5,610 bases of DNA, taken from assembly GCA_003132125.1 (NCBI GenBank), contig PKWT01000398.1:1-5610 (forward strand), read 5' to 3'. The DNA comes from Micrococcales bacterium. Its GTDB lineage: Bacteria; Actinomycetota; Actinomycetes; Actinomycetales; Dermatophilaceae. Position numbers and translations under genes: made by a program. The notes under the pieces are model-generated. The model was given only the letters and a program-made list of their open reading frames with translations, was not told the origin of the DNA and ran no database searches. Numbering within the stretch: position 1 is the stretch's first letter; each line of letters begins with the position of its first letter. Positions 1-5,095 of the stretch are shown here, piece after piece.

Positions 1-314
1 GGCACCGAACCGCTCACCCGCAGCACGATCCCGGTGATGCCTGTGCCCGGCTGGAAGGTGACGTCGGCCTTGGTGTCGATCGAGGTCGGCGGCGTGCCGG
101 CCTTGGCGAGCCCGTTGGAGAGGGCCATCGAGAAGCAGGTCGAGTGCGCCGCACCGAGCAGCTCTTCAGGGCTGGTCTTGCCATTTGCCTTTTCGGCGCG
201 GGAGGGCCAGCTCACGTCGAACGTCCCCACCCCTGAGGACTCGAGAGTGACCTGGCCTGCGCCCTCCATGAGGGAGCCTTCCCAGTGAGTGTGGGCAGTT
301 CGCGTCGTGGCCAT
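1..314 (-). CDS. osmC: OsmC-family peroxiredoxin (3' end cut off by window edge)
   Basis: Seen: 104 codons from the ATG at 314 are present and the rest lies outside the window. The start is supported by a GAGGAG ribosome binding site 6 nt upstream. The motif PEELLGAAHSTCFSMALS (about residues 49-66) matches the OsmC active-site helix, with Cys60 as the likely peroxidatic cysteine. The GAAH-x-x-CFSMALS form fits the OsmC subfamily better than Ohr. Known of the family: these small homodimeric cytoplasmic enzymes reduce organic hydroperoxides with two cysteines. The second cysteine would lie in the missing part and cannot be checked. Full family members are about 140 residues, so roughly a quarter of the gene is missing. 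Context: it diverges from clpC, sharing a 266-bp control region that carries stress-type regulatory sites. I found no convincing promoter of its own. A divergent Ohr or another OsmC-like protein is the main alternative. Confidence 0.9.
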   Translation of the reverse strand, partial: MATTRTAHTHWEGSLMEGAGQVTLESSGVGTFDVSWPSRAEKANGKTSPEELLGAAHSTCFSMALSNGLAKAGTPPTSIDTKADVTFQPGTGITGIVLRVSGSV

Positions 315-320
315 GTTGAT

Positions 321-326
321 CTCCTC
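321..326 (-). promoter_or_regulatory. Ribosome binding site of the OsmC gene
   Basis: GAGGAG on the minus strand, 6 nt before the ATG at 314. This spacing fixes the start codon over the internal ATG 15 codons downstream. Confidence 0.8.
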
Positions 327-424
327 GTTTGTCGTGAACGCTGGACGTCGGGTCGGCTGCTGCACCGACGGCTGTTGACTATGCCACTCGTGGCCGAACG
401 CCACCAGAAGCGGCGAGTTCGGTA

Positions 425-438
425 CGCCGAGGGCGAAC
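425..438. promoter_or_regulatory. ClgR-type activator box upstream of clpC
   Basis: Seen: read on the minus strand the site is GTTCGC, five bases, then GCG, with CGC at 425-427 and GCGAAC at 433-438. Known: this is the ClgR core reported for Streptomyces (GTTCGC-N5-GCG), and it also fits the core CGCYNANRGCGWWS of the corynebacterial consensus as I remember it. ClgR is an activator of actinobacterial clpC and clpP1P2. Its centre, near 430, is about 64 bp upstream of the start site implied by the promoter at 463-488, a normal place for an activator. Binding is inferred. Confidence 0.75.
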
Positions 439-458
439 ATGAGCCAAGGTGGCTCATG
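438..458. promoter_or_regulatory. Perfect 9-bp inverted repeat, probable operator of unknown regulator
   Basis: Seen: arms CATGAGCCA (438-446) and TGGCTCATG (450-458) are perfect reverse complements separated by AGG. The element touches the end of the ClgR-type box and stops 4 bp before the GGAAC -35 element. No T-run follows and the loop is only 3 nt, so a terminator is unlikely. It does not match CIRCE, HAIR, CtsR or actinobacterial LexA sites as I know them. It could bind a second regulator of clpC or of the divergent OsmC gene. The regulator is unknown. Confidence 0.6.
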
Positions 459-462
459 GGGC

Positions 463-488
463 GGAACACGTCGGCTTACCGCGTCGTT
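463..488 (+). promoter_or_regulatory. SigH/SigR-type (ECF stress sigma) promoter of clpC
   Basis: Seen: GGAAC at 463-467, then exactly 18 bases, then GTT at 486-488 (extended CGTTGT). Known: the SigR/SigH family of disulfide- and heat-stress sigma factors uses GGAA(T/C)-N18-GTT, and clpC is a documented target in Corynebacterium (together with ClgR) and of the related regulon in other actinobacteria. Inferred start of transcription is near 494, giving a leader of about 87 nt before the clpC ATG. The two elements are short, but the exact spacing together with the adjacent ClgR box makes chance unlikely. Confidence 0.65.
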
Positions 489-509
489 GTCCCGTTCACG
501 GATCAGTGG

Positions 510-528
510 GGGCGCTACTTAGGCGCCC
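510..528 (+). repeat. GC-rich inverted repeat in the clpC leader
   Basis: GGGCGC (510-515) and GCGCCC (523-528) can pair across a 7-nt loop. If transcription starts near 494 this is a hairpin in the clpC 5' untranslated region. If a second start is used downstream it could instead be an operator. No T-run follows it. Confidence 0.35.
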
Positions 529-543
529 GTGGGTGAGCACACG

Positions 544-549
544 TAATAT
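544..549 (+). promoter_or_regulatory. Possible housekeeping -10 element of clpC
   Basis: TAATAT lies 31 nt upstream of the clpC start in an otherwise GC-rich stretch and fits the TANNNT pattern of actinobacterial -10 boxes. No acceptable -35 is seen 16-19 bp upstream, so this is weak. It would give clpC a basal start in addition to the stress promoter. Confidence 0.25.
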
Positions 550-566
550 CGGGGTATCTCGATAGC

Positions 567-572
567 GAGGAG
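567..572 (+). promoter_or_regulatory. Ribosome binding site of clpC
   Basis: GAGGAG 8 nt before the ATG at 581. It supports that start, which also gives the invariant ClpC N-terminus MFERFTDRARR. A small stem (CTCG 558-561 with CGAG 566-569) overlaps its first bases, which may be incidental. Confidence 0.85.
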
Positions 573-580
573 TCAGAGCG

Positions 581-3241
581 ATGTTTGAACGGTTTACCGA
601 CCGAGCCCGCCGGGTGGTTGTGCTTGCGCAGGAAGAAGCGCGCATGCTCAACCACAACTACATCGGGACCGAGCACATTCTTCTCGGCCTGATCCACGAG
701 GGCGAAGGCGTCGCAGCCAAGGCACTTGAGAGCCTTGGCATCTCCCTGGATGCGGTGCGCGAGCAGGTCCAGGAGATCATTGGCCAAGGTCAGCAGGCCC
801 CATCCGGTCACATCCCCTTCACCCCGCGTGCCAAGAAGGTCCTCGAGCTGAGCCTGCGCGAGGCGCTGCAGCTCGGCCACAACTACATCGGCACCGAGCA
901 CATTCTTCTCGGCCTGATCCGTGAAGGCGAGGGTGTCGCAGCGCAGGTGCTGGTCAAGCTCGGCGCCGACCTCAACCGGGTCCGTCAGCAGGTCATCCAG
1001 CTGCTCAGCGGTTACCAGGGCAAAGAGCCCCAGGGCGTCGGCGTCGGTCCGGCCGAAGGCACTCCTGCCGGGTCGCTCGTCCTCGACCAGTTCGGACGCA
1101 ACCTCACCCAGGATGCCCGTGAGGGCAAGCTCGACCCGGTCATCGGGCGCGGCAAAGAGATCGAACGGGTCATGCAAGTGCTGTCCCGAAGAACCAAGAA
1201 CAACCCGATCCTGATTGGCGAGCCCGGCGTCGGCAAGACCGCCGTCGTCGAAGGCCTCGCCCAGGACATCGTCAAGGGCGAGGTGCCCGAGACGCTCAAG
1301 GACAAGCAGATCTACACGCTGGATCTCGGTGCCCTTGTTGCCGGTTCGCGTTATCGCGGTGACTTCGAGGAACGGCTGAAGAAGGTCCTCAAGGAGATCC
1401 GGACCCGCGGCGACATCATCTTGTTCATCGATGAGATCCACACCCTCGTCGGCGCCGGCGCTGCGGAGGGCGCGATTGACGCTGCGTCCATCCTCAAGCC
1501 GATGCTGGCTCGCGGCGAGCTCCAGACGATCGGGGCGACGACTCTGGACGACTACCGCAAGCACATCGAGAAGGACCCCGCCCTCGAGCGGCGGTTCCAG
1601 CCGATCCGGGTCGCCGAGCCGACGCTGTCCCACACCATCGAGATTCTCAAGGGTCTGCGAGACCGTTATGAGGCGCACCACCGGGTCTCGATCACCGATG
1701 CTGCCCTCGTCGCGGCCGCCAACCTGGCCGACCGGTACATCAACGACCGGTTCCTCCCGGACAAGGCGATCGACCTCATCGACGAGGCGGGCGCGCGACT
1801 ACGTATCCGCCGTATGACGGCGCCGCCGGACCTTCGCGAGTTCGACGAGCGCATCGCGCACGTCCGTCGCGAGAAGGAGTCCGCGATCGACGCACAGGAC
1901 TTCGAGAAGGCCGCGTCCCTGCGCGACGACGAGAAGACACTGCTGGGCCAGAAGGCCGAGCGCGAGAAGCAGTGGAAGTCCGGCGACATGGACGTCGTGG
2001 CCGAGGTCGACGAAGAGCTCATCGCCGAGGTTCTGGCTGCTTCGACGGGTATCCCCGTGTTCAAGCTGACCGAGGAAGAGTCCTTGCGCCTGCTCAACAT
2101 GGAGGATGAGCTGCACAAGCGCATCGTTGGCATGGACGAGGCGATCAAGGCGATGTCCCAGGCGATCCGACGCACTCGCGCCGGTCTGAAGGATCCGCGC
2201 CGCCCGGGTGGATCGTTCATCTTCGCCGGTCCCACCGGCGTCGGAAAGACCGAGCTGGCCAAGGCTCTGGCGGAGTTCCTCTTCGGCGACGAGGACGCGC
2301 TGATCCAGCTCGACATGAGCGAATACAGCGAGAAGCACACGGTCTCAAGGCTGTTCGGCTCGCCTCCCGGCTACGTCGGCTACGAAGAGGGCGGCCAGCT
2401 GACCGAGAAGGTCCGCCGCAAGCCCTTCTCCGTCGTGCTCTTCGACGAGGTCGAGAAGGCCCACGCCGACATCTTCAACGCGCTGTTGCAGATTCTCGAG
2501 GACGGACGGCTGACCGACTCCCAGGGTCGGGTCGTCGACTTCAAGAACACCGTCATCATCATGACCACGAACCTCGGCACCCGCGACATCGCCAAAGGCC
2601 AGTCGCTCGGGTTCGCCACCGGTGGCGACACCAAGACCGGCTACGAGCGGATGAAGAACAAGGTCATCGACGAGCTCAAACGCCATTTCCGGCCTGAGTT
2701 CCTCAACCGTGTCGACGACATGATCGTGTTCCCGCAGCTGACCGAGCCGGAGATCGTCCAGATCGTCGATCTGATGGTCGCCAAGCTCGACATCCGGCTC
2801 AAGGACAAAGACATGGGCATGGAGCTGACGCCTGCGGCGAAGGCGCTTCTGGCCAAGAAGGGCTACGACCCGGTGCTGGGCGCGCGCCCGCTGCGCCGCA
2901 CGATCCAGCGCGAGATCGAGGACATGCTCTCGGAGAAGATCCTCTATGGAGAGCTCCGGGCCGGCGAGGTCGTCGTGGTCGATACCGAAGGCACCGGAAA
3001 GGACGAGGCGTTCACGTTCACCGGCCAAGCCCACGCCGAGCTGGACGCTCTGCCGCTGAGCGATGTCCAGGATGGCGACTTGCCGAGCCTCGACATCCAG
3101 GACGCTGATACCCCGAACGTCGACATCCAGGACAGCGACATCCCGGATGATGTCCAGCACGCCGATGTCCAGAAGAACGGCATCCAGGGCACCGACCTCC
3201 CAGACACGGTCACGACTCCGGACGCTCCCGACGCGAAGTGA
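581..3241 (+). CDS. clpC: ClpC, AAA+ unfoldase of the Clp protease
   Basis: Role: hexameric cytoplasmic ATPase that unfolds proteins and feeds them to ClpP1P2. In actinobacteria it is usually essential. Seen in the 886-residue product: a double Clp_N domain (about 1-145, two copies of NYIGTEHILLGLI); AAA-1 with Walker A GEPGVGKT (213-220) and Walker B LFIDE (D284, E285); a UvrB/UvrC-type coiled-coil middle domain (about 421-470); AAA-2 with Walker A GPTGVGKT (550-557), Walker B VVLFDE (D622, E623) and FRPEFLNR (703-710); and a ClpP-docking loop with LGF at 676-678. The match to mycobacterial ClpC1 runs end to end through FTFTG near residue 817. Odd: the family is normally about 820-850 residues, and here an acidic repetitive tail (about 827-886) replaces the short C-terminal end. 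Regulation: ClgR box and SigH/SigR-type promoter upstream. ClpB is excluded by the LGF loop and the short middle domain. Confidence 0.98.
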   Translation: MFERFTDRARRVVVLAQEEARMLNHNYIGTEHILLGLIHEGEGVAAKALESLGISLDAVREQVQEIIGQGQQAPSGHIPFTPRAKKVLELSLREALQLGHNYIGTEHILLGLIREGEGVAAQVLVKLGADLNRVRQQVIQLLSGYQGKEPQGVGVGPAEGTPAGSLVLDQFGRNLTQDAREGKLDPVIGRGKEIERVMQVLSRRTKNNPILIGEPGVGKTAVVEGLAQDIVKGEVPETLKDKQIYTLDLGALVAGSRYRGDFEERLKKVLKEIRTRGDIILFIDEIHTLVGAGAAEGAIDAASILKPMLARGELQTIGATTLDDYRKHIEKDPALERRFQPIRVAEPTLSHTIEILKGLRDRYEAHHRVSITDAALVAAANLADRYINDRFLPDKAIDLIDEAGARLRIRRMTAPPDLREFDERIAHVRREKESAIDAQDFEKAASLRDDEKTLLGQKAEREKQWKSGDMDVVAEVDEELIAEVLAASTGIPVFKLTEEESLRLLNMEDELHKRIVGMDEAIKAMSQAIRRTRAGLKDPRRPGGSFIFAGPTGVGKTELAKALAEFLFGDEDALIQLDMSEYSEKHTVSRLFGSPPGYVGYEEGGQLTEKVRRKPFSVVLFDEVEKAHADIFNALLQILEDGRLTDSQGRVVDFKNTVIIMTTNLGTRDIAKGQSLGFATGGDTKTGYERMKNKVIDELKRHFRPEFLNRVDDMIVFPQLTEPEIVQIVDLMVAKLDIRLKDKDMGMELTPAAKALLAKKGYDPVLGARPLRRTIQREIEDMLSEKILYGELRAGEVVVVDTEGTGKDEAFTFTGQAHAELDALPLSDVQDGDLPSLDIQDADTPNVDIQDSDIPDDVQHADVQKNGIQGTDLPDTVTTPDAPDAK
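3061..3205 (+). repeat. Repeat region encoding the acidic pentad tail of ClpC
   Basis: Three 30-bp units start at 3061, 3091 and 3121, each beginning CGA(T/C)(G/A)TCCAGGA. Degenerate copies follow to about 3205. In protein, residues 828-875 read as five-residue steps of the form D-(I/V/L/T)-(Q/P)-x-x, with Gln and Pro alternating in the first six steps. Examples are DVQDG, DLPSL, DIQDA, DTPNV and DIQDS. The register loses one residue near 856 and then continues. The stretch is acidic and Pro-containing, so it may be disordered. No such tail is present in mycobacterial ClpC1 as I know it. Confidence 0.75.
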
Positions 3242-3242
3242 C

Positions 3243-3275
3243 GGCTGCCGGCTCACCAGCCGGCGGCTGAGCCGG
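3243..3275 (+). terminator. GC-rich hairpin(s) just after clpC, possible terminator
   Basis: GCCGGCT (3247-3253) pairs perfectly with AGCCGGC (3258-3264) across the loop CACC, and the stem extends outward with C-G, G-C and wobble pairs to about 3243/3268. An overlapping alternative pairs CCGGCTCA (3248-3255) with TGAGCCGG (3268-3275). It starts 2 nt after the clpC stop codon. There is no T-run, which is common for proposed actinobacterial terminators. Partial read-through into the LCP gene is possible because no clear promoter is seen in 3276-3314. Confidence 0.5.
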
Positions 3276-3314
3276 GTGCATGGTGTCAGTGCGGGCAGGA
3301 CTTACGGTGGTCGC

Positions 3315-4511
3315 ATGGTTCATGTCTTCCTGCCTTCGTCGCGCCCTGCCCTTTTGGCCGGGATATCAGCACTTCTAGCCGGCGCCCTGGCGCTGAGCGG
3401 ATGTACGTCGACCCCCAAGAAGGTCGTCGTTTCGCCGACCACGACGATGGCTGCGCCGACCACGGAGGCGGTGGTGACTCCGCCTCCCTTCACGGCTACG
3501 GGGATCCCTGCGGCGCTCGCGGCGGTCATCCAGCCGTTGTATTTCGGGGGCTCCGTGCCGGCGTCACGCTCTGTAGTGCAAGTCCTGGCCAAACGTCAAC
3601 CGTTCAAGGCGTCAGGGACGGTTGTCGTCAACGGCTCGGTCGCTTCATTCAAGGGCGTCCCGATCGCGGTGGTCACCTCCGGCAGCGACGTGACGCTCGC
3701 TGTGGCGGCGCCCACGTGGAGGGTTGTCGGCGGCTGGTGGCCGTCGGTGGGACTCCCAGCGCCTTCTCTGGGCGGTGCTCGCAGGGTTCTCATGGTCGGT
3801 TCGGACGCCCGACCGGGTCAGTCGGTCAACAAATCCCGCGCAGACAGCTTGCACATCGTCGGTGTCGACGGCCGCGGCGGCGGGGGGGTGCTGGGGATCG
3901 CGCGGGACGCCTATGTGAACCTTGCGACGGGCGGTAAGGGCAAGATCAACTCGGCTTTGACCTTCGGCGGGCCGATGGGGCTTCAACGGACGGTGGTGTC
4001 CGTAACGGGCGTTCCGCTGGAGGGCTATGTCATCACCGGATTCGACGGGTTCAAGCGAATCATCGACGGCATGGGCGGGCTGCCGATGAAGGTCCCGGTC
4101 ACGGTGATTGGCGCCGGCGCGGATGTGGTGATCAAGGCAGGGCCAAATCTGCTCACCGGCCGTGCTGCTCTGGCCTACGGGCGGCAACGACATACGGTCG
4201 CAGGCGGTGACTTCGGCAGGTCGGCCAACCAGGGCTTGTTGATCATGGCTGCGGCCGCTTTCACCAAGCTGTCGGGTCCGGCGAAGCTCCCCGGAATCCT
4301 GCAGATCGCGGCTCCCAACATCACCACCAACTTGAGCGCCGAACAGGTGTTGACATTTGCAGCTGGTGCTTTTATCACCAGTCCGGGCAAGGTCCACAAC
4401 CGGGTCGCAATCGGCACCTTCGGATGGACAGCGGACCGCCAGTCGATCGTTCTGTTGGACGCAAATGCCAGGCGGATGTTCGCCGACATCAAGGATGGCA
4501 ACCTGTCGTGA
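3315..4511 (+). CDS. LCP (LytR-CpsA-Psr) family cell-wall glycopolymer ligase, predicted lipoprotein
   Basis: Role in the family: extracytoplasmic phosphotransferases that move lipid-linked glycopolymers (teichoic acid, arabinogalactan, capsule) onto peptidoglycan. Seen in the 398-residue product: a signal peptide with hydrophobic core (about 11-27) ending in the lipobox LSGC, with lipid-modified Cys30; a Thr/Pro-rich linker (31-60); a region of about 95 residues (63-157) I do not recognise, rich in Val and Gly; then the LCP domain with VLMVGSDARPG (158-168), ADS (176-178), ARDAYV (196-201), GKGKINSA, GFDGFK, LAYGRQR (286-292) and DFGR (299-302). Conserved charged residues D177, R197, D198, R290 and R292 are present. 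Odd: anchoring as a lipoprotein instead of by an N-terminal membrane helix, and Ala replacing the usual Pro in the PRD motif. The ATG at 3315 is the only in-frame start that gives a sensible signal peptide; its ribosome binding site (GGTGG, 4 nt away) is weak. argA follows after 10 nt. The polymer substrate cannot be told. Confidence 0.92.
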   Translation: MVHVFLPSSRPALLAGISALLAGALALSGCTSTPKKVVVSPTTTMAAPTTEAVVTPPPFTATGIPAALAAVIQPLYFGGSVPASRSVVQVLAKRQPFKASGTVVVNGSVASFKGVPIAVVTSGSDVTLAVAAPTWRVVGGWWPSVGLPAPSLGGARRVLMVGSDARPGQSVNKSRADSLHIVGVDGRGGGGVLGIARDAYVNLATGGKGKINSALTFGGPMGLQRTVVSVTGVPLEGYVITGFDGFKRIIDGMGGLPMKVPVTVIGAGADVVIKAGPNLLTGRAALAYGRQRHTVAGGDFGRSANQGLLIMAAAAFTKLSGPAKLPGILQIAAPNITTNLSAEQVLTFAAGAFITSPGKVHNRVAIGTFGWTADRQSIVLLDANARRMFADIKDGNLS

Positions 4512-4521
4512 TCGACGCACG

Positions 4522-5037
4522 ATGACTTTGGGTCCCAAGATCGAGGTCCGCCACGCACGTGTCGGTGACGTGCGTTCCATCCGTGAGCTGGTTCGTCCGC
4601 TTGCGGGCAACACCCTCACGCCCAAGGACGCCGTTGCGTACTACGAGGCATTGCAACAGTTTCTGGTGGCTGAGGACCCGGATGTGCCAGGGCGGATCAT
4701 TGGCTGTGGCGCACTGCACGTGATGTGGGAAGACCTCGCGGAGGTCCGCACCCTTGCAGTCCACCCGGACTTTGCCCGGCGCGGCTTGGGCGGTCTGCTC
4801 CTCGAGGCCCTGCTGGACGATGCCCGGGCACTGGGCCTGCGCCGCATCTTCTGCCTCACCTTCGAGGTGGACTTCTTCACGCGCCATGGCTTCTCCATCA
4901 TCGAGGGACAAGCCGCAGAGCCTGAGGTCTATTCAGAGCTGCTTCGTTCGTATGACGAGGGCGTTGCCGAGTTCCTCGACCTCGAGCGCGTCAAGCCCAA
5001 CACGTTGGGCAACACGCGGATGCTCCGCACGCTCTGA
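4522..5037 (+). CDS. argA: N-acetylglutamate synthase (GNAT amino-acid N-acetyltransferase)
   Basis: Role: acetylates L-glutamate with acetyl-CoA, the first step of arginine biosynthesis, in the cytoplasm. Seen: 171 residues, the size of the stand-alone actinobacterial enzyme (Mycobacterium tuberculosis Rv2747), without the amino-acid-kinase domain of E. coli ArgA. Lines matching that enzyme are GCGALHVMWEDLAEVRTLAV (61-80), the acetyl-CoA loop ARRGLGG (85-91), FCLTFEVDFFTRHGF (110-124), SYDEGVAEFLDLERVKPN and the C-terminal LGNTRML. The classical Q/R-x-x-G-x-G/A start residue is Ala here, and the mycobacterial enzyme also departs from it. The ATG at 4522 is the first usable start and follows the LCP stop by 10 nt with no recognisable ribosome binding site, suggesting translational coupling. 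No other arginine genes are in the window, as is usual for this argA type. Regulation is not visible. Function by similarity is fairly firm. Confidence 0.93.
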   Translation: MTLGPKIEVRHARVGDVRSIRELVRPLAGNTLTPKDAVAYYEALQQFLVAEDPDVPGRIIGCGALHVMWEDLAEVRTLAVHPDFARRGLGGLLLEALLDDARALGLRRIFCLTFEVDFFTRHGFSIIEGQAAEPEVYSELLRSYDEGVAEFLDLERVKPNTLGNTRMLRTL

Positions 5038-5095
5038 TCCGCCAGGTCAGGACCGCCCATCCGTCAGGTCAGGCCTGGTGATCCGTCGGGTCGGG
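5037..5095. repeat. Three direct repeats with a 22-bp period at the argA/MFS junction
   Basis: Copies of the 15-bp consensus ATCCGYCRGGTCRGG begin at 5037, 5059 and 5081, exactly 22 bp apart, with unrelated 7-bp spacers. The first starts on the last base of the argA stop codon. The second and third cover the stop codon and last codons of the MFS gene. The period is not a multiple of three, so the array is not a protein repeat. Possible explanations are slippage duplication, a protein-binding array with two helical turns between sites, or a remnant of a convergent terminator. No perfect hairpin with a T-run is seen here. Confidence 0.7.

Noticed and set aside
375..380. TTGACT, a good -35 look-alike on the plus strand
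   Set aside because: No -10-like sequence 16-19 bp downstream, and it lies upstream of the ClgR box.
378..383. CATAGT on the minus strand as a -10 for the OsmC gene
   Set aside because: No matching -35 at usable spacing; too weak to annotate.
285..536. Plus-strand open frame of 83 codons across the osmC-clpC gap
   Set aside because: It overlaps the OsmC start antisense and runs through the promoter elements; composition is not protein-like and no ribosome binding site is seen.
515..1681. Long minus-strand open frame (about 388 codons) opposite the 5' half of clpC
   Set aside because: It mirrors clpC codons in GC-rich DNA, has no ribosome binding site or recognisable domain, and overlaps an unmistakable gene.
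2345..3256. Minus-strand open frame of about 303 codons opposite the clpC 3' half
   Set aside because: Its repetitive VLDIG-type sequence is only the reverse of the ClpC tail repeats; no start signal or family match.
3645..4625. Minus-strand open frame of about 326 codons opposite the LCP gene
   Set aside because: Shadow of the LCP reading frame; no domain or start signal.
5070..5077. CAGGCCTG palindrome between argA and the MFS gene as a bidirectional terminator
   Set aside because: An 8-bp self-palindrome has no loop, and no T-run is present on either side.
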